NCBI GenBank assembly: GCA_002778195.1
Contig: PCDI01000006.1
Span: forward strand, 1,617,950-1,681,949
Length of the DNA: 64,000 nt
Direction of reading: 5' to 3'
From: Raffaelea ambrosiae
Taxonomy: Eukaryota; Ascomycota; Sordariomycetes; Ophiostomatales; Ophiostomataceae
Position numbers and translations under genes: made by a program. This document shows, piece after piece, positions 11,603 to 23,341 of this stretch (positions are counted from its first letter, which is position 1; each line of letters opens with the position of its first letter). Under the pieces are notes generated by a model. It was not told the DNA's origin, did no database searches, and saw nothing but the letters and a program-made list of their open reading frames with translations.

Positions 11603-12640
11603 GGCGGTCGACTACGGTCGGTCTAAGCAAGGGGCGTTTTGAATCGGCAGTGTGTCAAGGTGCCAAAGCGTCAACAAGGCGGGACAAGGAGGCACTGCTC
11701 TTTCTTATATATACCGCTGAATATTCGGCTGCTCTCACAGGCAGCATCGTGGCGACCCGGCCTCCTCTTCAACACTGGGCACCACGGCACAGGGCACATA
11801 AAACGCGGAGGCGGGGGATTGCCCGAACGAGCGAGCACCTAGTCAGAGAGGGCTGTAGCACAGCCAGTGTGATGCCGAGCAGCTGTGGGGGTCTAGCTGC
11901 ATCCCTGACAGCAGCCACACCTCTCGCGGTCTGCCATTGGATCTGGCCAGATGATCGGGAACACCAGTGATGGGCCTTCCCCCGCAAAATGGGAACACGG
12001 GGGTGGGGAAATTCCCTCGCGACCAGAAGGGGGGGGGTCCGGCACTTGAGGCAAGGTGTCACGGGCGTCGTACGCAGCCTGTCCGGAAGCATCGCGACAA
12101 AAGGAGGGGCTAACTGCCGGTTTGCGATGCTGGAGAGCGGGGAGCGGCCAGCTGATCTCGGCTGGCTCTCTGCGCGTGCACGTTTGTTCCCCCAGTTTAA
12201 TATCAACCTTTGTGCGTCTTCCGGGTCTCCTGCGTGCTTTGACCCTGGGTGCTCTGACTCTTCCGAGTCCTCCGCATCATCCGAGCCTGCTATCGAGTCT
12301 GCCGGGCTCCGCAACGCGAGAATATGCAGCCAAATGCATCGTCTACACCCATCTACTGCCAGCCGTGGCCACCAGGACCGCGATAGTCACCAGCACGGCC
12401 ACAGCCGCAACAGTCAACCCGCCGTCTGGTGCTGCCTGCCCTTTGGAGGGGCTGATCCGCACCCGGATATTTCACCACGGCGGCGCATCCTCGACAAATA
12501 TGATAGTTCGGGCATGGCCCAAATGCACGAGCCGGTGCTCCAGTTTCTAAGAAGCGGGATACTAAGAGGGTCCGTTTATAAAATGTGAAACTTCCTCCAA
12601 ACTAACTGGCTTGTCTTCCACCTCGCGTTCAAAAGTAGTA
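11603..12640 (-). promoter_or_regulatory. vaoA promoter with TATA box and CCAAT box
   Basis: This is the last unique sequence before the repeats. A TATATATA box lies at 11706-11713, about 105 bp upstream of the vaoA ATG, in the right place for the minus-strand gene. A CCAATGG (minus strand) lies at about 11934-11940. G-runs near 11990-12040 are unexplained. Frames of 160-200 codons on both strands (11,989-12,588 and 12,314-11,769) overlap each other and have no recognisable domain. Confidence 0.6.
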
Positions 12641-13020
12641 TATAAAAATATCGCGAGCTAGCTGAAGCACGTGGCTTCGTCCCTACCTCAGCCTCCGTCC
12701 TCCTCCTTCACTAACAACCAACTTGCCTTCGCAAAACACCGCGCGGGTTCGCGGTGCCGACGGTGATTCGTCACCAGCTAAAAAGCTGCGAACGAAGTAG
12801 TTGAAAAGTTACGAACGAACTAATCGTAGCGTTTTAAAATCGCGAAAAATAACCGTTAGTTTATTTAATAATTTAACGCTTAAAGCGCGATACGTTATAA
12901 AGCGTACGTATAACGCTTTACATATAACGTAAAATCAAAGTATTATATATAAATTAAAAACGTTATATATAAATATTTTCAAAAGTTTTAATATAATTTA
13001 AGTATTTTTATTTTTTCTCT
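12641..13020 (+). repeat. Family A LTR, long form, leftmost copy (end approximate)
   Basis: The copy starts with the LTR edge TATAAAAATATCGCGAGC and contains the conserved inner block GGGTTCGCGGTGCCGAC seen in the other long-form LTRs near 13,935 and, reversed, 17,380. The first 140 bp keep normal GC, and the rest is almost pure A/T. The right end cannot be fixed because of mutation and deletion. Confidence 0.7.
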
Positions 13021-13747
13021 AAATAATAATTATTGTTATTAATATAAAAACGATTAAAATAATTAATCTGATAATAAAACTTATTTAAAAATATATTAAT
13101 ATAAAGGTTTTTTAAAAATAATAAATTTATTATAAATTTATAATATTAAAATAAAGTTTTTTTTTAAAATAAATAATAAATATTATAATTTTAAATAATT
13201 AAAATATTAATAATAAAACTTGTTTAAAAATTAATAAATTTATATAATAAAATATATTTTTAACGTTTAAATTAAAAAATTAATAAAAATAAAAACTATA
13301 ATAAAAATTATTATAATAATAAGGTAAATATAAAAATATTTTTTAATAAGTTTATAAATAAGTTTATAAATAAGTTTATTTTTATATAATAAAATATATA
13401 AACTGAAGTAGTAAAAACGTTTATTTTATAATATTTTTATTATTTAAAAAACGTATATTAATTATATTATTAATTTTAATTAATAATACTTTTTAAAATT
13501 ATTAAAAGTAATATTTAATTAACTTTTACTTCAAAAAAGTAAATATAAAAAAATAAAAATAAATTTATCTTAAAAATAATTAATAACTTTTTTTAAATGG
13601 GGGTTTTATTAATTTTTTTATATTAATTTTTTATTAATAATATTAAAAAGCGATTTAAATAAAAATTAAAGTTTAATTAAATTTTTTTTACTTTTAATTT
13701 TTAAATTAAAAATAAACCCCTTTTTAAAAAATTAAAAACGTATTTAA
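13021..13747 (+). pseudogene. Family A gag remnant, extremely A/T-rich
   Basis: The sequence follows, base for base in many stretches, the gag region at 14,330-15,230 (for example the AATAAGTTTATAAATAAG motif) but with nearly every G and C lost. It is truncated by the next LTR at 13,748. This is the most heavily mutated piece in the window. Confidence 0.7.
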
Positions 13748-14251
13748 TATAAAGATACCGCGAGTCTGTTTAAAAGCGTGCTTTATAAGCCAGCTTAAGC
13801 ACGTACCACCGCCTTAACGAGGGCACGTGATTACGCAGTTAACATAAATACGAAGCTTCGCTTTATTTATACCTCCGCTCCCTTTAACCCTTCCTCTTTC
13901 TAACTTACTCTAACAAGCACCGCACGGGTTCGCAACGCCGACGATAGACTGTTTTTGTTAAAAAGATACGGATAAATCCTCGCCGCGCCGCGGGCTTATA
14001 AAAAAAAAGTTAATAACCGATTGAATAGTGTAACGCTTAAAGCGCGGTGCGTTATAAAACGCGCGTACGAGCTTTTAAGTATAGCGCGGAGTTAAAGCTT
14101 TATACGCGAGTTAAAAAGCGTTATATATTAATATAATAAAGGGTTTTTATTTTTTTTAAACTAATGATATAATTTATAAAATTTTACTTTCGTTAATAAA
14201 ATACTTTTACTTTTTATAATTTTTTATTTAATTATAAATATTATTTTAATT
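13748..14251 (+). repeat. Family A 5' LTR, long form
   Basis: About 504 bp, starting TATAAAGATACCGCGAG. It contains two sites derived from CACGTG and the TATA-like CTTTATTTATAC near 13,860, which the short-form LTRs lack, and it ends near TATTATTTTAAT. It is the 5' LTR of the truncated element that continues to 17,029. Confidence 0.8.
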
Positions 14252-17029
14252 TTTTTTAAATTTTTAATTTAAAGCTATTTAAAAAAATAATAAAAATAAT
14301 ATTCAATACGAAATAATAAAAACGAAAGTAAATAATAATAACGATTATTAATAAAAACCTTTTATTAATAACGATTATACTTTTTAATATTAAAAAAAGC
14401 GATTAACGCGAGCGATTAACTTAATAATAAAACGTTATTTATGATTACGCTAGTTTAAAGCTTTTTAAAAACGATAAGCTTATTATAACTCGAGTTTATT
14501 ATAAGTTTAAATAAACGAAAAAACGGTTAATATTCGTTAAATAAATTTATAATATTAAAGTTAAGTTTTTTTAAACTAAGTAATAAACTTTATAACTTTA
14601 AACGATTTAAATATTAATAGTGAATAACGTTTTAAAGTTGATAAACGTATATAATAAAACGCGATCGAGTATTAAAAACTATTATAAAACGACTTTTTAT
14701 AATATAATTTATTTATTAACGCTTAGTTTAAAAGTTGGTAAAAGTAAAAACTACGATAAAAATAACTACGATAATAAAGTTAACGTAAAGATTTTATTTT
14801 TTTAATAAGTTTATAAATAAGTTTATTTTTATATAACTAAATACGTGAGTTTAAGTGGTGAAAAACGTTTTCGAAGCCGCTTTATAACGTTTTCGCGATT
14901 TAAAAAAGCGCGTATTAATAGCTTTATCTCGGTTTAACACTACTTTTTAAAACTAATAAAAGTAGTACTTAGTTAACTTAAGCTTAAAAGAGGAGATTTA
15001 ACGAGCGAAGAGGTTATAAACCTACTTTAAAGAATAAACGATAACGCTTTTTTTAAAAAGCGGAAACTTGTTGTTAATCGTTTATTAATAATATTAAAAA
15101 GCGGGTTAAAACGAAAACTAAAGCTTAATCGAATTTTTTTTTTACTTTTAATCTTTCGAATTGAAAATGAAAGCTTTTTTAAAATATTATTAAAAAAAAA
15201 CCTTTTACTTCGAGCTTTAAAAAAACCAGCGATAATTATTAACGGTCGGGTTTAACACTTTTATTACTCGTATAAAAAGCTATTAAAAGTAGTACGTAAA
15301 AAAAGAAAGTTAAAAGACGAAAAGCTATAAAACGACTCGAAAAAAGATAACGAAGTACTTTTAAAAGCGTGAGTAACTCGCGTTTTAAAAGCGGCTCGAA
15401 ACAGAAAAAAAGAAAAACGCTTTTAAAAAAATAAATAAAAAGCCGAGTATTACGTGTTATAACTATTAAAAAAAGAATATATCATATTAAAGTATACGAA
15501 ACTAAAAGCTAACTTTACGAAAGTTTAAAAATCTAAAGGTATATTAAAGCTTAACGCTAAGTTAAAGAAAAAAAAAATAAAAAACGCGTAAACGCTTTTA
15601 TTTAATTAAAAAAGAAGCGTCTATTAAAGTAAAGATCGGCGTACGATTATATAACCCGGTTATAGTAAAACCTGACCGAAAACACTAAACTACGATCGAC
15701 TTTAATATAAAAACAAAGGCTAACATCGTTTCGTTTAAGTTTATTACGCGAGTCGAGCTTAAAAAGAAAAAGAGTTAAACTTCGCGTTTAAAAATAACGA
15801 ACGACTTAACTAATACGTTAACGACGTTATAAAAAGTGTTATTAAAGCTTACCGATTATTAAAGCCGGATTAAAGAGTTTTCACGGCTTTACGTAAGTAT
15901 TTTACGAATAAAAACGACGAGTAAAAGCTTTATTTTTTTAAAAGTTACGACTTTAAAAGATTTAACTATTAATACGATTAAATGTAGTTAGTGGTGTTTT
16001 AACCATCGTTTAAATAAGTTTATAATCGATGTTTTTTAAAATTTCATTTAAAAAACTAAAAGCGTTATAATCGTTTATACGGGTTTTATACTTTTTAATC
16101 GTTTTAAATAAATTAAACTTAAGTAATATTTTTTTTAAATAAAACCACTTTAAAGCGCCGACTTTACGATAACTTATCGACGGAGTTATATTAGTTTTAT
16201 TTTTATATTTAACGAAACGAGTATAATAATATTAATTTTCGTTTAAAAAAACTAATTACGTAATCGATTTAATTAACGAAACGTAGTTTTTTTATAAAAC
16301 GATTTACCTTTTATTTAAACGAGAGTTAAAAAGGTTATAAAAGTATTTTAAAGAAAACTTATAAAACGAGCGGATTTAATTAAATAAAAGCTTAATCGAA
16401 GTATTTATTTTTTTTATACTTAAAAAAGACGGCTTTTTACGTCTTTACGTTAACTATTAAAGCTTTAATAAAGTTACGATTAAAAACCGTTACGCTTTTT
16501 TATTAATTTTAAAGATTTCAAATCGGATTTTAAAAGTTAAGTACTTTATTAAGCTCATATTATTAAATCCGAATTAAAAAAGAAAACGAGTGAAAAACGG
16601 CGTTTCGCACGTGGTATAAACACTACGAGTATATAGTTTTATTATTTAGCTTTACGAACGCGTTAAGTACGTTTTCATATTACGTTTATACGGCCTTTCG
16701 CGAGTTAATTAACGTAACGTATATCGCGTATATAAATAATATATTAGTGTTTTTTAAAAGTCGAGAAAAACATACGAAGCACGTTGAAAATATATTTAAA
16801 AGATTATAAAAGTATAATTGTTTATAAACTTAGTTAAATACGAATTTTATTAAGATCAAGTTAAGTTTTTAAGATTTATCCTTTTTAATATTAAAGTATA
16901 AGTAAACTTAACTCGAGTTAAAGCTATCATTATTTAAACGCTATTTAAACGTATTAAAAAGATTTTAATGTTTTTAAAGTTTTATAACCTTTATTAACGT
17001 TTTATTTAAAAATATTTTAAAAATATAAT
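14252..17029 (+). pseudogene. Truncated family A gag-pol (chromovirus)
   Basis: The parts in order are gag at about 14,300-15,400, a zinc-knuckle region near 15,450, protease near 15,700, and reverse transcriptase at about 16,150-17,000. In the RT the active-site block still reads as an aromatic-Ile-Asn-Asn series near 16,725, both catalytic Asp codons having become Asn. The frame stops are TAA/TAG. The element breaks off inside RT, where a reverse-oriented LTR begins. RNase H, integrase and the 3' LTR are missing from this copy. Confidence 0.8.
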
Positions 17030-17587
17030 TATTAGAGTAGTACTTATAATCAAGTAAAGAATTATAAAAGGTTAAAGCATTTTATTAATAAAGGTAAGAT
17101 CTCGTAGATTATACAACTAAATCTTATTCCCCTTTTTCGAAAAGAGGTAAAAGCCCCTCGTTATATCGAAAGCTCCTCAAAAAGCCCTATACGCAGCGCC
17201 TTCGAACCGCGTACGAAGCCCTCGCCTCGCGCCACACTTAAAAGCCCGTGCGTACGCTTTATAACGCACCTCGCTTCAAGCGTTATACTACTCAACTAGC
17301 TACCGCCCTCTTCTTACGGGCCCGCGGCGCGGCGGAGGACTGTTTATATCCTTTTAACCGAGACAGTTTATCGTTAACACCGCGAACCCGTACGGTGTTT
17401 ATTAAAGCAAGTTGAAAGAAAGAAGGGTTAAAGAAAACGAAAGTATAAATAAAGCGAAGCTTCGTGCTTACGCTAACTGCGTAATTACGTGCTTCGTTAA
17501 AAGGTAACACGTGTTTAAGCTAAACGTCCGCACGTGCGTAAGCCGCTCGTAAAACACGCTTTTAAACAAGCTTACGATGTTTTTATA
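17030..17587 (-). repeat. Family A LTR, long form, reverse
   Basis: This is 558 bp and the best-preserved long LTR. CACGTG sites lie at 17508-17513 and 17531-17536, with a degraded third (TACGTG) near 17,487. A TATA-like TATTTATA (minus strand) lies at 17444-17451. The 186-bp stretch 17278-17463 is absent from all short LTRs and is bounded by the direct repeat GCTTC (17273-17277 and 17459-17463). Confidence 0.85.
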
Positions 17588-18188
17588 ATTATCCCTCTTT
17601 TCGTAAAGCTCGTTTTTAAACGTAAGACTATGTTTATAAATAATAAGCTTTCGAAGCCGACGAAGCGTTTAATTGTATACGCGCGTAATATTAACCTTCT
17701 TTTGTAAAGTTAAAGCTGGTGTTTTAACGTATAACGTATTTTACACTTTCTTCTTAAACCCCCGATCGCTTTTTTCGTTTATAAAGTAAATAAAAGGTTA
17801 AGCGTTATTAAGTAAACGAAAGGATAAAGTTTTTTTATTGCTTTTTTTTTACGTTTTTTTTCTCTTTTTTATTTTTTTTAACTTTATTACGCTTTAATAA
17901 AAACTTAACGTTAGTATATAAAATTAACGTTTTAATATAATTTTTATTTTTACGTTTTTAACTCGCTTCTTACGCGGTTCTTCGTTAAACTTTAATTTTA
18001 TAATTTATTTTTTATTTTTTAAATTATATATTGGTTTTAAAAAGTGTTTTCGTTTTACGTTTTTTAACTCTTTTTTTAAATCTTTATTAACGATTTTAAA
18101 TACGAAATAATAGGTTTTTAATATAACGACGATTTACGCTTACTCTTTTAATGAGTCTCGCTCGCAGTACTCTTCGTATTAAAAACAC
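17588..18188 (-). pseudogene. Family A 3' accessory region, reverse, interrupted
   Basis: This runs inward from the LTR through a reversed polypurine tract (TTATCCCTCTTTTCG) and matches the matching region at 59,413-60,410. It is cut at 18,188-18,190 by a Pogo-type transposon, and the sequence on the other side of that transposon is a different part of the element, so a rearrangement occurred as well. Confidence 0.7.
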
Positions 18189-18190
18189 TA

Positions 18191-20049
18191 ACGTGGGTAA
18201 CCCACTTTTTAACACCCCCCCCATTTCGACACCCTTTTTCATCCCTTTCAATTAAAAAGGCAAGATCTTCAATTGAAAATATCTCTACCAAAACACGTAC
18301 AATAAATATAATTTAATTATCCTCCGAATCGCCTTCTTTTAAACTATCATCCACCATAACTATAGCCCCGTCCCTGTCTTTTAACGTTTGTTAAAGGTGC
18401 CGAAGTTTAATAAACTTCGAATTCGGACTGATTTGAACGGTCTTTCGTCCTACCTTCGTACAAGCTTTGAGTCTTGCTTCAAGGTGCTTAATTCTTCTCC
18501 CCTAAATAATTATTTAAATATCTTTATCGTTAAATGCTTTTTTCACCTTTCTGTTGAAAAGCTAGCGCGTAACTAACTAAGTTCTTAAAGCCGTCATAAT
18601 TGATAGTTGGTTTATTAAATCTTTTACTCTTTTTAATGTGAAAAACCCCGTTGAAGAGCTATAAAAATTAAATAAGCTTATTAATTAAATTATTAACTTT
18701 TTTAATAATATTAAAATTAAAAAGAGTTAACGGCTGGTTAATAGGTTTTAGTATAACGAAAGGGCTTTAAAGTGCTTTTAATAATAATACCGGTTAAAAG
18801 CTAATAGTCTTTCACTCGCTTTTAATATTTAACGTTAAAAATATATAATTCCGAGTTATTAAATAGTATTGTAAAAAAGCTTATTTATTAACTATACTAC
18901 TAAGTTATATAACGGGTAGTAAGCTCACTTACGTTTAATACTTCTTTTTTAAAAAGTTAAAAACTACTACATTTAAAGGTTAAAGTACGTAAAAAGCGTA
19001 TAACGATAAAAAAAGCAGATAAATATTATTTTTAAAGTAAAGCTTTATAAATTCATTCGTTTCGTAACTTATATAACCGTTAATTATTAATAGTTTAACG
19101 TCTTTTTTATTCTTTAATGCCGTTTTTAAAATAAAACAGTTTTTAAACTAGTTTTTATTAATTTTATTCAAAGTTTAACCTTTATTTAAAGTAGTAAAAG
19201 CTTAATCTTTAAACAAGCTTATATTCGGTAAAAACTACTATTATTAAGTGTGTTTACTTTTAAAAATAACTAAAGGAGGGATCGCTTTACCGTTTATAAA
19301 AACGCACTTAACTATAATAGTTTAAGCTCTATTTATAGCTTTTTTTTTAAATAAAAGTATTATTAACGCATTTTACGATTAGTTAACTGTCTTCTTTAAT
19401 ATTAAAAATACTAGTTTTATTTATATTTTATCGGTTTATTACTTTAATCGTTTATATAATTATAAGGTTTAAATATTTAAACCACTTCGTAATAACCTTC
19501 GGTTTAACACCCTTTACACGCTTAACGTCGATTAATCTGGTTTTTTTAACTTTAATAAACGGGTTTTTTTTAAAAAAAAAAGTAAATTTAACGCTTTTTA
19601 ATAAGTTATATATCTCTTTACGCCGTGAGAAAACAGTTAACTAAACCCGTAATATATTCGTAAGTTAGAAATACTTTTAATAAACTTTATATACGAATTT
19701 AAATAGTTAACCGCTTCTCTTATATTATAAAGAGTTTTTATTAGTTAAAAAAAGCTTTAAAACACGGTTTCATACCCCGAAGGCGGTATATTAACGTGGA
19801 TCGCGGTATGTTATATATTAATGCGGCGCGCGCGACAGAGACGCTATTTTTATAAGACTGAATAGCGTTTAACACGTCTTCTTCGCTATGCACGCGCATT
19901 TTGGCTTAATTAATGATGTTAGAAAAAATGGAGTTTATTAGATTAATATAGCATGACTTACGGCGCGATAAAGTGTAAGCACTTTGGTTAGAAAGGGATG
20001 AAAAAGGGTGTTGAAATGGGGGGGGTGTTTAAAAGTGGGTTACTCACGT
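18191..20049 (-). mobile_element. Pogo/Fot1-like DNA transposon, copy 1
   Basis: This is 1,859 bp between TA target duplications (18189-18190 and 20050-20051). The terminal inverted repeats are about 56 bp and begin ACGTGGGTAACCCACTTTT, followed by a C-run. The TIR, the TA target and the encoded protein type all fit the Pogo branch of Tc1/mariner, common in filamentous fungi. The copy is inserted in family A sequence and is itself mutated. Confidence 0.88.
18313..19899 (-). pseudogene. Pogo-type DDE transposase, broken
   Basis: The start codon is at 19899 and the likely stop at 18313-18315 after an acidic end (EGDSEDN), a span equal to about 529 codons, which is normal for Fot1/Pogo transposases. 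The N-terminus is clear: MRVHSEEDVLNAIQSYKN, followed by a helix-turn-helix (psq type) around IYNIPRSTLIYRLRG. It is then broken by stops and small indels. The same protein is encoded by copy 2 at 50,351, where the segment holding the first catalytic Asp can be recognised. Confidence 0.8.
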
Positions 20050-20275
20050 TATATTATAATATTTTTTTATATATATACGTTAAATAACTATTGATATACT
20101 CGTAAATATACGTATTTATATACTTTTAAAAGAATTTTCTTTTTATTAACTCTTTTATATAAGTTCGTTTAAAATGTTTTATTAAAGGGTTATCGTAGTA
20201 TGGTTAAAGAATCTCTCTTTTTATTACTTCTTTCTTTAAAATATAAATACGATTTTTAAACTATAGTACTTTTAC
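20050..20275 (-). pseudogene. Family A RNase H / integrase fragment, reverse
   Basis: This matches 63,031-63,250 in the same orientation. Near 20,262-20,290 the orientation flips to forward family A sequence without an LTR between, which marks an inversion or a join of two copies. Confidence 0.65.
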
Positions 20276-21600
20276 TTAAAATTACTAAAAAATGTTTTTT
20301 TTTCGTTTAATAAACGAAGTAACTTATAAAGTATAATTAATAAATATTAAAAGACGATATAAAACACGCGTAAAAACTAATCGTAAGGTTTTAAGCTTAA
20401 AAAAATAATATAAAAAAGTAAAAAATAAAATAAATTACTCTTAAAAATAAAGCGGTTTATAAGCGGAACTACGATAATATATTAACTATAAGTTATAAAA
20501 ATAAAAAGACTTTAAACGTATTAAAACGGTATAAAAGCGGTTTAAAAAGCGTGCGATAATAATAAATAAAAAAAGCTATTTTATAACGATCGAAGCTTTA
20601 AAAGCAATATAATAAAAGCGCGCGAGTAAAAAAAAAAACAATTTAACGTTTAAACACTAACATTTAAAAGATTTATTTAAGTATTAATAACGTTAATATT
20701 AAGCTTAACGCGCGGTTATAAAAGTACTTTAAAGTCGTTTTAAAGATTAAAAACGCGCGGCTTATTAACAGTTATATTATTAATTTTTAACGATTAAAAA
20801 TAAAACTTAACGCGAAGCGTTAATAAAGCGTTATTGTAAAAAAAAACGCGAAAAGAATACGTATTAATATATATTTAACTTTAATATAAGCGATAATTAC
20901 GATTTACGAAATATAAGCGTAAACTATTTACGCTACGTATTCGGCTTACTTTTAAATAAAGGTTAATAAAGCTTAAAAACGACTTAATAATAAAACGAGT
21001 AAAAAGCTTATAAAGTTATATATAAGAAATTTTTAAAACAGTTTAAAGCGTAATAAGTATTAAAAAAAACGCGAGTTACGAAATACGTAACTATGTTTAT
21101 TAACGCGCGCGAAAAAGCTTTCAACTTAACGTTAACGACTAAATAAGCTCGAAAAAGCGCGAAGAGCGTATTAAAAGCGTATAAAAACCAAATCGTACGA
21201 TTTATATTATTACGAATTAATTTCAACACTTATATAAAAGAGTTAATAACGAGTTAATAACGAAGCGAAAAAAGGTTACTAACCCGTGATAAAGTTAAAA
21301 AAAAAGAGAAAGAAGAAAGAAAAAAGCGTAAAAAAAGCGACGAAAAAACTCTATTTATATTTTCCTTTTATTTATTTAATAACGCTTAACTTTTTATTTA
21401 CTTTATAAACGAAAAGAGCGATTAAAAGCTTACGAAAAAAGTGGGTAATATATTATACGTTATAACACTCGCTTTAACACTACGAAAAAAGATTAACGTT
21501 AAACGCGTATATAGTTAAAACACTTCATATACTTTAAAAGCTTATTATTAACGAGCGTAACCGTATATTTAAAAACGAGCTTTACGAAAAAAGAAATAAT
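20276..21600 (+). pseudogene. Family A chromodomain and 3' accessory region, forward
   Basis: This corresponds to 30,060-32,565 in the complete element but lacks about 1.2 kb of it: after about 21,265 it jumps to the Glu/Lys/Arg-rich segment that precedes the 3' LTR. It may be a shorter natural form of the accessory ORF or a deletion. It ends in a purine tract directly before the LTR. Confidence 0.7.
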
Positions 21601-21973
21601 TATAAAAATATTACGAGCTTACTCGAATACGTGCTTTACGAGCAGCTTAAACACGTGTGAGCGATTAGCTTAAACACGTACCACCCTTTAACGAAGCACG
21701 TAACTGCGTAGTTAGCGTAAACACGAAGCGAGGTGCGTTACGAAGCGCACGCACGAGCCCTTGAGTGTAACGCGGAGTTAAAGCTTTATACGCGGTTTAA
21801 AAGCGCCGCGTATAAAGCTTTTTAGGAGCCTTCGATATAGTGAGGGTTTTTTATTTTTTTTTTAAAAAAAGGGAAATAAGATTTAATTGTATAATTTACG
21901 AGATTTTACCTTCGTTAATAAGATACCTCTACTTTTTATAATTTTTTATTTAATTATAAGTATTACTTTAATA
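21601..21973 (+). repeat. Family A LTR, short form
   Basis: This is 373 bp, from TATAAAAATATTACGAGC to TATTACTTTAATA. It is the 3' LTR of the forward fragment to its left. It lacks the 186-bp TATA segment. Confidence 0.85.
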
Positions 21974-22972
21974 GTATATCGCGTATAACGTTATACGATT
22001 TATTTACGAAAAAGTATTTTAAAATATTTAAGAATGTTTTATTAACTTTACTTTTAACTAAACATTCTTAATAATAATTTAGTTTTTTATTATTAAAATT
22101 AATTAAGAAAATTATAAGTTCGTACGTACTTTTTTATAAAACGGCGAGCCGTAAAGGTCTTCAATTAAGTATAATAGCATTATCTTAAGCCTTTTAAACG
22201 TGCTCTTAACCGGTTCGAGGATTAAAAGGAGTAACGGGAGCTCTAATTATAATATAAACTTAGTGAGTTAAATGCGCTGCCGTTCGGCTTTAATAAGAAA
22301 AAAAAGCGTTAGTTATATAGTGAAAAAAACATATAGAAAAAATCAAAGAGAGAGAAAAAAAGAGGAGGGAGAGAGAAAATATATATATTTAATGAAAAAG
22401 AGTACTTCGTCTTCCTTTATTTGCTTTTAACTAACGCTATTATATAAAAGATTACCGAAAAGGTATAATTTTTTTATGGCTTACTTACACTTAATATAAT
22501 AGTAACTTCTTTTTGTTTTTTATCCTTTTCGAAAGTTTATTTAACGAAGCGATAATCTTAAATACTTTTAAATAAAACGTTAATATAAATTATTATAAAC
22601 TCATTAATTAAAATCGCTTTAAACTTTAACACCTTTATAAATACTTTTAAATAAAAGCGGCTTACGTTTAATAAACAAAATTAACAGCTTTAATTAAAAC
22701 CGAGTTAAACTTTTTAAACCCGTTAAATATATTAAACTATATTAAAAGTATATAATAACCTTTATAACTAGCATAATAACGTTATAAACTACGAAGATAA
22801 CGAGTATAAGTAATAACTTAAATAAAAATAAACGCTTACTACTTATAAAACCAAGTTTAGTTAAAAACCCTTAAATAATTATAACGAATCTTTTATAACG
22901 TAGTTATTTAAAGTTAAAACCCACTTTATAACTAGTATTAACTTAATAAAGGTTATTAATATAATAGTTTAT
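21974..22972. other. Unassigned repeat sequence plus reverse family A pol fragments
   Basis: The first 500 bp (to about 22,480) match nothing else I can place in the window; they include a purine-rich run at 22,339-22,379. From about 22,500 the sequence resembles reversed RT/RNase H of family A (compare 45,361-45,584). It holds no intact frame. Confidence 0.5.
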
Positions 22973-23341
22973 TATTAAAGTAGTACTTATAATCAAATAA
23001 AGAATTACGAAAGATAAAAGTATTTTATTAACGAAGGTAAGATCTCGTAAATTACACAACTAAATCTTATTTCCCTTTTTTAAAAAATGTAAAAAGCCCT
23101 CGTTATATCGAAAGCTCCCAAAAGCCCTATACGCGGCGCCCTTAAGCCGCGTACGAAGCCCTAACTCCGCGCTACACCCAAAGGCCCGTGCGTGCGCTCC
23201 GTAACGCACCTCGTTTTAAACTTACGTTAACTGCGCCGTTACGTGCCCCGTTAAGAGGTAACACGTGTTTAAACAAGTTGCTCGCACGTGTTTAAGCTAC
23301 TCGTAAAGCACGTATTCGAGTAAGCTCGCAATGCTTTTATA
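22973..23341 (-). repeat. Family A LTR, short form, reverse
   Basis: This is 369 bp, starting TATTAAAGTAGTACTTATAATC and ending CTTTTATA. Sequence to its right continues as reversed 3' accessory region, so this is a 3' LTR of a minus-strand copy. Confidence 0.85.

Noticed and set aside
12340..12480. Minus-strand hydrophobic stretch resembling a membrane anchor (TVAAVAVLVTIAVLVATAG)
   Set aside because: A TGA lies just upstream in frame, there is no start codon, and no convincing exon could be joined to it.
11989..12588. Open frame of 199 codons (plus strand), overlapped by other long frames on both strands
   Set aside because: It lies in the GC-rich vaoA promoter, shows no recognisable domain and no splice structure; such frames are expected by chance in GC-rich DNA.
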